From positions 210,742 through 274,741 of the forward strand of contig NZ_LMOU01000001.1 of the NCBI RefSeq assembly GCF_001423615.1: a DNA stretch of 64,000 nt. The letters are read 5' to 3'. The translations under genes were made by a program, and so were the position numbers. Positions 1-11,184 of the stretch are shown here, in pieces. Within the stretch, counting starts at the first letter, position 1. Every line of letters starts with the position of its first letter. The DNA is from Microbacterium sp. Leaf159 (lineage in GTDB: Bacteria > Actinomycetota > Actinomycetes > Actinomycetales > Microbacteriaceae). The notes beneath the pieces are model-generated. The model saw nothing but the letters and a program-made list of their open reading frames with translations, did not search any database and had not been told where the DNA came from.

Positions 1-151
1 GAGCAGCCTCGGCTGCAGCCTTGTCACCGGAGACGACAGCGGCGCGCGTCGCGCGGATGTGCGTCTTCAGCTCGCTCTTCACGGCCTTGTTGCGCTCGTG
101 AGCCTTGTCGTTGGTCTTGTTGCGCTTGATCTGCGACTTGATGTTTGCCAC
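1..151 (-). CDS. rpsT: 30S ribosomal protein S20 (partial, C-terminus off the left edge)
   Basis: The minus strand opens with GTG and reads [20 protein letters not shown], the conserved basic N-terminus of bacterial S20, a protein that binds 16S rRNA in the small subunit. About 50 codons are visible and the remainder lies beyond position 1. No Shine-Dalgarno sequence is evident just before the GTG. A hexamer TAGAGT on the minus strand at 260-255 could be its -10 element, giving a leader of roughly 100 bases. That promoter call is weak. The gene is transcribed away from the MFS transporter. Confidence 0.95.
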   Translation of the reverse strand, partial: MANIKSQIKRNKTNDKAHERNKAVKSELKTHIRATRAAVVSGDKAAAEAA

Positions 152-423
152 GTGTGGACGCTTTCTGTACGGAGTTGTTAGGAAATGCCGGCAGAAGAAG
201 AGGGCTTCCACACGGCGGTCGTGAGGGAAGAACCCACACGCAAGCCAAGAACCAACTCTACCAGCATCAGGGCGTTTCGCCCTAAACGGTGCGCGGGCCG
301 TGCGCCAAGACAGGAGCGACACGCGACAGTGACAACGAGACTCGGTCGCGCACAGGACGGCACCGGGTGCACAATCATGAATATCCCGACATCCTCGTCG
401 CGACATCGACGTCAAGGAGCGCC
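152..423. promoter_or_regulatory. Divergent upstream region of rpsT and the MFS gene
   Basis: This stretch separates rpsT (minus) from the plus-strand MFS unit. It holds the minus-strand -10-like TAGAGT (260-255) and a small perfect hairpin, AGGGCG-TTT-CGCCCT, at 269-283. At the right end an AAGGAG at 414-419 serves the small frame starting at 424. I see no convincing gene; the short frames here lack the codon bias of the neighbours. Confidence 0.35.
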
Positions 424-489
424 ATGAGTTCTGCCCTCCCGCCCTTTTCCCGCGCGACAGCGACGACCCCGCAGGCAGCGCAGAGGTGA
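424..489 (+). CDS. Putative 21-residue leader frame upstream of the MFS gene
   Basis: An ATG at 424 follows a good Shine-Dalgarno sequence (AAGGAG, 414-419, spacing 4) and encodes 21 residues, [21 protein letters not shown]. Its stop TGA (487-489) overlaps the GTG start (486) of the transporter as GTGA. The transporter itself has no good ribosome site, so it may be translated by coupling to this frame. The alternative is a frameshift joining an N-terminal extension to the transporter, either real or from sequencing. I cannot separate these from one sequence. Confidence 0.45.
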   Translation: MSSALPPFSRATATTPQAAQR

Positions 490-1787
490 ACGCCCTGAAG
501 AAGGTCGGCGCGCGATGGATGACGGTGTTCACCCTCGCGTGGCTGGCGATCTGGACGGTGCAGCTGACTCCCGTGCAGCTGCTCCTGCCCCTGCAGCTCA
601 ACACCTCTGATGACGATTGGATCAGCGGGGTCGTCTCCTCCGGGTTCGTGCTGGGCATCGGCGGGCTGGCGGGCATCATCGCCGGGCCCGTCGCGGGCGC
701 ACTCTCCGACCGCGCAGGCGTCGGCCGGCGACGTCGGCGGCCGTGGGCGATCGGCGGGGTCATCCTCACTGCCGTGTTCCTCGTCGTCACCGGGTTCAGT
801 GAGGGCCCCTGGGCCGTCGGGGGAGCCTGGGTCGGGGTGACGATCGGTGTGGCCGTGTCGTCGGCCGCGTTCACCGCTCTGATCGCCGACCAGCTTCCCG
901 CGACGCAGCGCGGTGCGGCATCCGCAGCCGTGGGCTCGAGCCAGGCGGTGGGAATCGTGCTCGGCGTCGGACTCGTCGTGCTCCTCGGCCTCGGGATCCG
1001 CGACGGCTACCTGCTGCTCGCCGCGGTGATCGCGGTGATCGGCACAGGTGCCGCCCTGATCCTGCCGGATCCGCCCGCGCCTGTCGGGGCAACGGCGATC
1101 AGCCCGGCAGCGGATGAGAAGGACCGTCGACTGCTGGCATCCCTTCGCGATCGGGACTTCTCCTGGATGCTGTGGGGGCGCCTGGTCACCAACATCGGCA
1201 ACGCGCTCGGCACCGCTCTCTTCCTCTTCTTCCTGCTCCACGGCCTACACCAGGAGACGGTCGTCGCGCAGGATAACCTGCTGCTGCTGATCGTCGTGTA
1301 CACGCTGTTCGTCGTTCTCGCGTCGGTGCTCACCGGCATCGTGTCCGACCGCACCGGCAACCGGCGCACCCTCACGATCCTGGCCACGCTCGTGCAGGCC
1401 GCGTCCGGGGTCGTGATCGCCGTCGTGCCGACCTTCGAGGCGACCATGATCGCCGCAGCGCTCATGGGACTCGGCTACGGAGCGTTCTCGACCGTCGGGC
1501 TGGCCTTCGCCGCCGACCTGCTGCCGGACGAGAAGGACCACGCCCGAGACCTCGGGATCGTCAACGTGACGGCCGCGCTCGGCCAACTGATCGGCCCTGT
1601 CCTCGGTGCGGGCCTCGTGGCGCTCGTCGGCGGCTTCTGGCTCGTTTTCGTCGCAGCCGCAGTGTTGTCGCTCGTCGGCGGCGCACTCACCGCTCTGGCG
1701 CGACAGCCCGCTCGTCAGAACCAGGATCACCGTCTGGCTCAGGACCAGGCTCCGTCGCAGGACCAGGCTCCGTCTCGGGAGCCGTGA
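486..1787 (+). CDS. MFS transporter
   Basis: A 433-residue, very hydrophobic protein with about twelve predicted membrane spans. The MFS signature loop between spans 2 and 3 is visible as a Gly-rich segment followed by [17 protein letters not shown] near residues 72-90. An analogous SDRTGNRR loop follows in the second half near residue 285. It is probably a proton-coupled transporter; the substrate cannot be told. The C-terminal tail contains the 18-base duplication [12 protein letters not shown]. The gene overlaps the convergent hydrolase by 101 bases. The start used is GTG; expression may depend on the small overlapping upstream frame. Confidence 0.9.
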   Translation: MNALKKVGARWMTVFTLAWLAIWTVQLTPVQLLLPLQLNTSDDDWISGVVSSGFVLGIGGLAGIIAGPVAGALSDRAGVGRRRRRPWAIGGVILTAVFLVVTGFSEGPWAVGGAWVGVTIGVAVSSAAFTALIADQLPATQRGAASAAVGSSQAVGIVLGVGLVVLLGLGIRDGYLLLAAVIAVIGTGAALILPDPPAPVGATAISPAADEKDRRLLASLRDRDFSWMLWGRLVTNIGNALGTALFLFFLLHGLHQETVVAQDNLLLLIVVYTLFVVLASVLTGIVSDRTGNRRTLTILATLVQAASGVVIAVVPTFEATMIAAALMGLGYGAFSTVGLAFAADLLPDEKDHARDLGIVNVTAALGQLIGPVLGAGLVALVGGFWLVFVAAAVLSLVGGALTALARQPARQNQDHRLAQDQAPSQDQAPSREP

Positions 1788-2505
1788 GTCGGGCGTCTAT
1801 CGTCGCGACGGCCAGCCGCACGACGGCATTGAAGATCTGCGGCCGCATCGCCGTCACGAGGTGTGTCGTGCGAGGGACGATGATGAGCTCGGCGTGGGGC
1901 GCGAGCCGTTGGAACAGTGCCTCGTTCACCCGCAGCTGGTCCCACTGGCCGTTGACGAACCACAGCGGCACCCGGATGCGGCCGACCGCTGTCGCGAGGT
2001 CCAGTGCCGAGAGGTTGCGCAGCGCGGTGTCCTGCGTGTCGAGTGCATAGCCGCCGGCCGCGAAGTCGGAGCGCGTCTCTTCGGGGATCGTCGCCTCGAG
2101 GATCCGCTCGGTGAGCCACATCCCGCGGTCGGGCAGACGATCGACCGCTCTGGCGATGACGCGGTAGGCGGCGAGCCCGGCGCCACGGGGGAGCGAGGTG
2201 CACGACGCCGCGATGAGCCCCGCCACCTGCGGTGTCTGAGCACCGCCGACATAGGCGAGCGACAGCAGGCCACCCATCGAATGCCCCACGAGCAGCACGG
2301 GACCGCGCGTCGCCGCGTCTCTCACGGCGGCATCGATCGTATGCAGCGCCTCGTGCAGTGTGAAGTCCTCCGCCATGCGCGTCCCGTGACCGGGGAGGTC
2401 GACGGCGGTGGCCGCGATGCCCTGCTCCTCGAGGAAGGCGAGCTGCGATCGCCACATGGTCGCGGACGTGCGGATGCCGTGCACGAAGACGATTTGGACG
2501 CTCAC
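1687..2505 (-). CDS. Alpha/beta hydrolase fold protein
   Basis: A 272-residue alpha/beta hydrolase. An HG oxyanion motif is at residues 9-10 and the nucleophile elbow GHSMGG centres on Ser76. A likely acidic residue lies in GQWDQ and the catalytic His in TTHLV near residue 215. The substrate is unknown; the fold covers esterases, lipases and C-C hydrolases. It starts with GTG six bases after a TATGCT hexamer, so the transcript may be leaderless. The last 33 codons run into the 3' end of the convergent MFS gene and are low in complexity ([13 protein letters not shown]), so the functional domain probably ends before the overlap. Confidence 0.85.
   Translation of the reverse strand: MSVQIVFVHGIRTSATMWRSQLAFLEEQGIAATAVDLPGHGTRMAEDFTLHEALHTIDAAVRDAATRGPVLLVGHSMGGLLSLAYVGGAQTPQVAGLIAASCTSLPRGAGLAAYRVIARAVDRLPDRGMWLTERILEATIPEETRSDFAAGGYALDTQDTALRNLSALDLATAVGRIRVPLWFVNGQWDQLRVNEALFQRLAPHAELIIVPRTTHLVTAMRPQIFNAVVRLAVATIDARLTAPETEPGPATEPGPEPDGDPGSDERAVAPER
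1740..1775 (+). repeat. Two-copy 18-base tandem repeat inside overlapping gene ends
   Basis: The unit at 1740-1757 recurs at 1758-1775 with one difference at the last position. It encodes QDQAPS twice at the C-terminus of the MFS transporter. In the opposite frame it encodes a Glu-Pro-Gly-Pro-rich tail of the alpha/beta hydrolase. The unit is a multiple of three, so duplication kept both frames open. Confidence 0.85.
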
Positions 2506-2511
2506 GCGTTC

Positions 2512-2517
2512 AGCATA
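2512..2517 (-). promoter_or_regulatory. -10 element for a leaderless hydrolase transcript
   Basis: On the minus strand TATGCT is followed by six bases (GAACGC) and then the GTG start. No Shine-Dalgarno sequence is present, which fits transcription starting at the start codon. No clear -35 is seen; the upstream bases belong to the terminator at 2522-2556. Confidence 0.5.
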
Positions 2518-2521
2518 GAGA

Positions 2522-2556
2522 AAGCGGGGCCGGTGGATGAACCACCGGCCCCGCTT
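2522..2556 (-). terminator. Intrinsic terminator of the peptide ABC operon
   Basis: A perfect 15-base-pair GC-rich stem (2522-2536 with 2542-2556) with a five-base loop lies 35 bases past the stop of the substrate-binding protein. On the minus strand it is followed by TTTCTCT, a short pyrimidine tract. It separates the peptide transporter operon from the downstream hydrolase, whose own -10 lies just beyond the stem. Confidence 0.85.
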
Positions 2557-2590
2557 CCCGAAGAACTGATCGAGTCAGCCTTCTCAGGAA

Positions 2591-4303
2591 TTACTTCTCG
2601 TATCCCACGTTCTCCACCGGCGTGATGCCGAAGAGGTCGAGACCCACGTAGGGCTCGGGCGTGAGGTTGGCGAGGCCTTCCTTGACGGTCCAGATCTCCG
2701 GGCCGTTGAGGACCGGGATGATGCCCCAGGTCTTCGCGAAGATCTCGGACTCCATCTCCATGGCCTTCTTGGTCTGCTCGACCGGGTCGGAGATCGTCTC
2801 GAGCTCCTCGTGGATCATCGTGTCGATCTCCTCGGTGCCGGTTCCCGACAGGTTCAGGCCGCTGTCCGAGCAGTACAGCTGGCAGAACCAGGCGGCACCG
2901 AACGGGTCGGACGACGTGAAGTTGAGGAAGAAGATGTCACCGTTCTGCGTGGTGTAGTCCTCGGCGAAGTCGGCGGACGGACGGGTGTCGATCGTCACCT
3001 CGACGCCGACCTCCTTCAGCTGCTGCTGCACTGCGAGCGAACGGGCCCGGGCGGTCTCGGTGTCGGAGTGGACCGGGAAGACGAGCGACAGACGCACGCC
3101 GTCCTTCTCACGGACGCCGTCGGAACCTGCGACCCAGCCGGCGTCATCGAGGAGCTTGTTGGCACCCTCGGTGTCGCCGTCCTTGCGGCCCGCCTCTTCC
3201 AGCGCGTTGACGTAGTTCGGCTGGAACGAGAACAGCGTGAGGGACCCTGCGGGCTCCTCGGTGTAGTTCAGACCGTTGAAGACGATGTCCTTGACCTGCT
3301 CGATGTTGATCGCCTCGAAGACGGCCTTGCGCACGTCGAGATCCGCGAGTGCGGGGTTCGACGAGTTGAGCGTGAAGATCGCGTTCGCGGTCGCCTGACC
3401 CTTGTAGGTCTTGACGCCCTCGAGGCCCTCGACCTGAGCGAGCAGCTCGGCGCTGCCGGTCTCGGCCATGTCGACCTCGCCGTTGCGCAGAGCGTTGACC
3501 GCAGCGGTCGGCTCCATCTGGATGAAGGAGACCTTGTCGAGCAGCGGAGCGTTGCCCCACCACTTCTCGTTCGGGACGAGAGTGACGACGCCACCGGTCT
3601 TGTCGAAGTTGTCGACCGTGTAGGGGCCAGCGCCCCACTCCGGGTGCCAGTCGCCGAGGAACGCCGTGTTGAAGAGCTCAGGCGTGTTGACGGCGGGGTG
3701 CAGGAGCTGCGAGTAGACCATCTCGGGCCAGGCGAACTCGCCCTTGAAGGTGACGATGACGTCGCGGTCGTTCTCGCCGGCCTCGACGGACTCGATCTCC
3801 TTCCAGCCGTCGGTCGCGTTCGGCTGGTACTCCTCGTTCTCGCCGTTCTGGGCTTCCCAGGTGGCCTTGAACGCGGTGACGTCGATCGGCGTGCCGTCGT
3901 TCCAGACAGCCTTCTCGTTGACCTTGAAGTGCAGGACGGTCTTGCCGTCTTCGACACCGAAGGAGTAGTCGTCGAGGTACGCGTCGTTCTTCTTGACCGT
4001 GCCGTCAGGATCCATCAGCAGGATCTGCGGGCGGAACCACGTGCCGACCTGGGTGACGCGAGCGTCGCCGTCGCTGTGGAAGTAGTTCAGCTGCTCGGCG
4101 ATGTTCGAGATCGGGATGCGGAGTTCGCCACCCTCTGCGAGGTTCTCGCGGGGCTGCGGGTTGTAGTCCGCGCCCTCGACCGTCTGAGGGGTGTCGCCCT
4201 CGCCGTTGCCGCCGCCGTTACCTGCCGGTGCACACCCGCTCATGACGAGTGCGAAGGCGGCGCCGAGAGCAGCGATGCCCATCAGCTTCTGATGCCGTTT
4301 CAT
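2591..4303 (-). CDS. Peptide ABC transporter substrate-binding lipoprotein (family 5)
   Basis: A 570-residue solute-binding protein of the SBP_bac_5 (DppA/OppA) family, anchored outside the membrane and delivering peptides to the permeases encoded upstream. A lipoprotein signal peptide ends in VMSG-C with the lipidated Cys24, followed by a Gly/Asn-rich linker. Typical family features include a WNDG motif near residue 133 and a long two-lobe body. The start is secure: AAGGAGT lies four to ten bases before the ATG. It is the last gene of its operon, 117 bases after the ATPase, so it may also have its own promoter. Peptide binding is inferred from family; nickel or sugar ligands are not excluded. 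Confidence 0.92.
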   Translation of the reverse strand: MKRHQKLMGIAALGAAFALVMSGCAPAGNGGGNGEGDTPQTVEGADYNPQPRENLAEGGELRIPISNIAEQLNYFHSDGDARVTQVGTWFRPQILLMDPDGTVKKNDAYLDDYSFGVEDGKTVLHFKVNEKAVWNDGTPIDVTAFKATWEAQNGENEEYQPNATDGWKEIESVEAGENDRDVIVTFKGEFAWPEMVYSQLLHPAVNTPELFNTAFLGDWHPEWGAGPYTVDNFDKTGGVVTLVPNEKWWGNAPLLDKVSFIQMEPTAAVNALRNGEVDMAETGSAELLAQVEGLEGVKTYKGQATANAIFTLNSSNPALADLDVRKAVFEAINIEQVKDIVFNGLNYTEEPAGSLTLFSFQPNYVNALEEAGRKDGDTEGANKLLDDAGWVAGSDGVREKDGVRLSLVFPVHSDTETARARSLAVQQQLKEVGVEVTIDTRPSADFAEDYTTQNGDIFFLNFTSSDPFGAAWFCQLYCSDSGLNLSGTGTEEIDTMIHEELETISDPVEQTKKAMEMESEIFAKTWGIIPVLNGPEIWTVKEGLANLTPEPYVGLDLFGITPVENVGYEK

Positions 4304-4403
4304 GGTACTCCTTAGTGCCTGTCGGCCTTACTTGGGATAGGGGCAGACTAACCCCGCATGTCGCGGGCGAAACCCCAGGGACACGGAACCGTTATCGGAC
4401 TGT

Positions 4404-4415
4404 GCACAATTGTGC
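4404..4415. promoter_or_regulatory. 12-base perfect palindrome between ATPase and binding-protein genes
   Basis: GCACAATTGTGC is a perfect 12-base palindrome placed just after the ATPase stop and about 100 bases before the binding-protein start. It resembles a short operator. It might instead be a weak hairpin or chance. No matching copy was noticed elsewhere in the window. Confidence 0.35.
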
Positions 4416-4420
4416 GCAGG

Positions 4421-6348
<1,928 letters not shown>

Positions 6349-6352
<4 letters not shown>

Positions 6353-7275
6353 GCGCGACCTCCAGCCGCCGAGGTCGGATCGAGGGCGTCGCGCAGACCG
6401 TCGGCGATGAGAGCCATCGAGACGGTGAGCAGCGTCAGCGCCGCCGCGGGGAAGTAGAACAGCCACGGCGCGCTCACGAGCGTGCTCGAGCCGTAGCCGA
6501 TGAGCGCACCGAGCGAGACATCCGGCAGCTTCACACCGAAGCCGAGGAACGAGAGTGCGGTCTCGGTGAGAACGGCCGAGACGACGCCGAGCGTGAAGTT
6601 GATCACGAGCAGCGAACCGATGTTCGGCAGCATGTGGCGGATGACGATGCGCATGCCCGAGAGGCCGGCGTACCGTGCGGCGTGCACGTACTCGCGCTCA
6701 CGGATCGAGAGCGAGAGCGTCCAGATGATGCGCGCGGGGAAGAACCAGCCGACGACGAAGATCATCACGAGCGAGATCACGAGCCAGTTTCCGCCGGCGT
6801 CGTTCGAGATCATCGCGAGGATCAGGAAGTTCGGGACCACCATCATGAAGTGGATGATCGCGAGCATGATCCGCTCGTACCGGCCGCCGAAGTAGGCGGC
6901 GGTGGCGCCGATGAGCGCCGAGACGACAGTGGTGCCGATCGCGACGAGCGCGGCGATCATCATGGAGCGCTGGAGGCCGACGGCCACCTGGGCGAAGTTG
7001 TCGTTGCCCGAACCGTTCGTCCCGAACCAGTGCTCGGCCGAGGGGGCCTGGCGAAGCGCGAGGAAGTCGAGGTCGGTGTGCGAATACGGCGCGATGAGAG
7101 GCCCGACGATCGCGAACACCACCAGCAGAGCGAGGATCACGACGCCGATCAGCGCGCCGCGGTTGCGCATGAACCGACGCGTGTACAGCGTCAGCATGGA
7201 GGTCCGCTTGCGGTTCTTCGGACGTTCGGGCTTTTCTGCGATCTCGGGGGAGACCCCGATGCTTTCCAGAGCCAT
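6349..7275 (-). CDS. Peptide ABC transporter permease, DppC/OppC type
   Basis: A 308-residue inner-membrane permease with an N-terminal cytoplasmic segment, a first span near residues 38-60 and about five further spans. The EAA-loop region sits near residue 200 (YVHAARYAGLS). Extended N-terminus and length match the DppC/OppC half of peptide importers. Its start overlaps the preceding permease stop as TGATG and its stop overlaps the ATPase start, so the genes are translationally coupled. Confidence 0.93.
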
Positions 7276-8258
7276 CAGCTCACCCGCACTCTCGGATCGA
7301 GGACGACGACGGCGATGTCCGCGAGGATCGCGCCGATCGCCGTCATCAGGGCGCCGAATGCCGCGACCGCGACCACGCCGTGGATGTCGTTGTTGTTGAG
7401 GGTCTGGATGAAGTAGCGACCCATTCCGTTCCAGTTGAAGATCGTCTCCGTCAGCACCGCTCCGGTGAAGACCGCGGGGATCGTGAACGCGACCTGCGTC
7501 GTGACCGGGATCAGCGAGGTCCGCAGCGCGTGCTTGCGGATCGCCTGCTGCTTGGTGAGGCCCTTCGCCCGTGCGGTGCGCACGTAGTCGGCCTTGATGT
7601 TGTCGAGCAGCAGCGAACGCTGCAGGAAGTGGATGCCCGCATACCCGGTGAGCACGAGGCCCAATGTGGGGAGTGTCAGATGCTGCAGCACATCTATGAG
7701 GACGGGGAAGAAGCCCTCCACCCCCTGACTGGACGAACCCACCACGTAGAAGACCGTCGTGCCGACGGCGTTGTTGAAGTTGATCGCCAGGAGGACCAGA
7801 GCGAAGCCGGCGACCACGGTCGGGATGTTCATCGTGATGATGCTGGTGCCCTGACCGATCCGGTCGGCGAGCTTGTACTGCCGCGAGGCGGTGTACACGC
7901 CGAGGGCGATGCCGAGGATCGTCGTGATGATCGTCGCACCGAGCACGAGCTCGGCACTGATCCAGACGCGGTAGGCGACCTGCTCGTTGACCGACTCACC
8001 TGTGGGACTGAGGCCCCAGTTCCAGTGGAAGAGGATGTTGGAGAACCAGGTCCACCACCGCTCGATGAGAGGTACCGACTCGCTCAGATTGCGAGGACGC
8101 AGCAGGCTGTCGATCTGATCGGCCGACAGCGGAGGACGACGCCCGACGTAGTTGTTCTCCGGGTCGAGATAGAGCCACGCGAGGAAGTAGGTGATGTTCG
8201 TCGCGATGACGATCATCAGCACCCAACCGAACAGGCGGCGCAACAGATACTTGATCAA
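7275..8258 (-). CDS. Peptide ABC transporter permease, DppB/OppB type
   Basis: A 327-residue permease that begins MIKYLLRRLFGW, the usual opening of DppB/OppB proteins, with one N-terminal span, a long external loop (about residues 30-95) and five further spans. The EAA-type loop appears as YVRTARAKGL near residue 228. The start codon is TTG at 8258; no in-frame ATG gives the conserved N-terminus. It is the first gene of the operon. The 240 bases before it are shared with the divergent lepA, and I see no strong -35/-10 pair for this side. Confidence 0.92.
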   Translation of the reverse strand: MIKYLLRRLFGWVLMIVIATNITYFLAWLYLDPENNYVGRRPPLSADQIDSLLRPRNLSESVPLIERWWTWFSNILFHWNWGLSPTGESVNEQVAYRVWISAELVLGATIITTILGIALGVYTASRQYKLADRIGQGTSIITMNIPTVVAGFALVLLAINFNNAVGTTVFYVVGSSSQGVEGFFPVLIDVLQHLTLPTLGLVLTGYAGIHFLQRSLLLDNIKADYVRTARAKGLTKQQAIRKHALRTSLIPVTTQVAFTIPAVFTGAVLTETIFNWNGMGRYFIQTLNNNDIHGVVAVAAFGALMTAIGAILADIAVVVLDPRVRVS

Positions 8259-8483
8259 GGTGATGATTCTTTCTCTTCTACAGACGCGCGCGGGATCCGC
8301 CGACGCAACGCTGAGCCGGGAAGACAGTCAATCACCATCTGCCGATCTGCGCGACACGACGCCTGCACTTGGTCTGTGACGGAGTCTTATCGCTCACGGG
8401 ATCCGGTGTCACGGATGGCTCCCGGGCAACCTCGGCAGAATATCACCGGATCGGGCGAAGCGAGCATAAGCCTCGCCTCACCG

Positions 8484-8489
8484 TAGAAT
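8484..8489 (+). promoter_or_regulatory. -10 element of lepA
   Basis: TAGAAT stands nine bases before the lepA ATG with no Shine-Dalgarno sequence between them. This fits a leaderless or nearly leaderless transcript. No good -35 is visible. Confidence 0.5.
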
Positions 8490-8498
8490 CGACGGGAC

Positions 8499-10352
<1,854 letters not shown>

Positions 10353-10411
10353 GACCCTGCGGGTCGGGGCGTTCCCGGCGAGTGGAGGGTGATCGTCCAG
10401 GAAACGGGAAG

Positions 10412-10417
10412 TAGGCT
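10412..10417 (+). promoter_or_regulatory. -10 element for a leaderless DUF1990 transcript
   Basis: TAGGCT followed by seven bases and the ATG at 10425. The same hexamer and spacing occur before the sufT gene at 50729. The position also argues for the 10425 start over an upstream in-frame GTG at 10389. Confidence 0.5.
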
Positions 10418-10424
10418 GGAAATC

Positions 10425-11078
10425 ATGCGGCGCGGGACTTTCCGAGACGACACGGTGGACTATGCGGCCGTGGGTGCGACCCACGCGCCCGATCTGATGC
10501 AGTACCCGCCGGAGCGCAGCCTCCCGGCGGAGAACTCCTGGCGGATCGGCAGCGGCATCGAACGCTTCCAGTCCGCCGGTGAATCGCTCCTGACCTGGAC
10601 GGCGCAGCGCGCCTCAGGGCTGAGCATCGAGGATGTCCGTCCGGCTCCCGGCCCCGCGTACGCCGGCGTGAGCTTCGATGCGGAGGGCAACCCGATCGCC
10701 CCGAGCAAGAACGACGTCGAGCAGCGCTTCGATGCCGAGGGCACTCCGTTCGCAGGGCCGGGGATGACCCTTCGTCTGCACGGGCGTGTGAGCGGGATGC
10801 GCGCGGATGCCGAACTCCGTGTGATCTCGGTCACCGAAGAGAAGCGCCGCATCGGATTCGTGCTGGGCACGGTCGGCGGCTCGGTCGTGCGCGGTGAGGA
10901 ATCCTTCGACATCGACTGGCGCGAGGACAACGACGAGGTGTGGTTCTCGGTACGCGCATTCGATGCGCCGAACTCCCTGCTCTACCGCGTCGTCCCCGCG
11001 CTCGTGAAGCGCCGTCGCCGCGAGCTGTTCGCACGCTACCTGCGAGCGATCTCGCCGCTCTACGCGACTCCGGTCTGA
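10425..11078 (+). CDS. DUF1990 family protein
   Basis: A 217-residue soluble protein of the DUF1990 family, whose function is not established. It shows the family's FRDDTVDYAAVGAT opening, a central WRIG segment, and the C-terminal pattern of a small beta-rich fold (GFVLGTVGGSVVRGEE, then a WFSVRAFDAPNS stretch). The stop TGA begins a TGATG overlap leading into the repeat array before hemW, so it may be co-transcribed with hemW. The start at 10425 is preferred because a -10 hexamer lies seven bases upstream. Confidence 0.85.
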   Translation: MRRGTFRDDTVDYAAVGATHAPDLMQYPPERSLPAENSWRIGSGIERFQSAGESLLTWTAQRASGLSIEDVRPAPGPAYAGVSFDAEGNPIAPSKNDVEQRFDAEGTPFAGPGMTLRLHGRVSGMRADAELRVISVTEEKRRIGFVLGTVGGSVVRGEESFDIDWREDNDEVWFSVRAFDAPNSLLYRVVPALVKRRRRELFARYLRAISPLYATPV

Positions 11079-11184
11079 TGGCACGGTTCTCTGATGGCCA
11101 CGGTTCTCTGATGGCCACGGTTCTCTGATGGCCACGGTTCTCTGATGGCCACGGTTCACTGATGGCCACGGTTCTCTGATGGCC
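11074..11184 (+). repeat. 17-base tandem repeat, about 6.6 copies, at the DUF1990-hemW junction
   Basis: The unit TCTGATGGCCACGGTTC is repeated head to tail. Copy 1 (11074-11089) has lost one C and is 16 bases. Copies 2-5 (11090-11157) are identical. Copy 6 (11158-11174) has T to A at its first base. Copy 7 is partial (11175-11184). The array starts on the stop codon of the DUF1990 gene and ends on the start codon of hemW. Each unit carries TGATGG, a stop and start that overlap. Confidence 0.97.
11078..11181 (+). other. Relay of overlapping mini-ORFs leading to hemW
   Basis: Because 17 is one less than 18, each repeat reads as ATG GCC ACG GTT CTC TGA, five codons and a stop whose final A begins the next ATG. 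Starting at the DUF1990 stop, the chain is: 11078-11128 (MARFSDGHGSLMATVL, longer because copy 1 lost a base), 11128-11145 (MATVL), 11145-11162 (MATVH), 11162-11179 (MATVL), then the hemW ATG at 11179. Every link is TGATG. A ribosome ending DUF1990 could in principle step through four stop-restart events to hemW. There is no separate ribosome site before hemW. The function is inferred, the frames are directly visible. Confidence 0.7.

Noticed and set aside
11074..11184. The 17-base array as a CRISPR
   Set aside because: Units are directly adjacent with no spacers and no cas genes are present.
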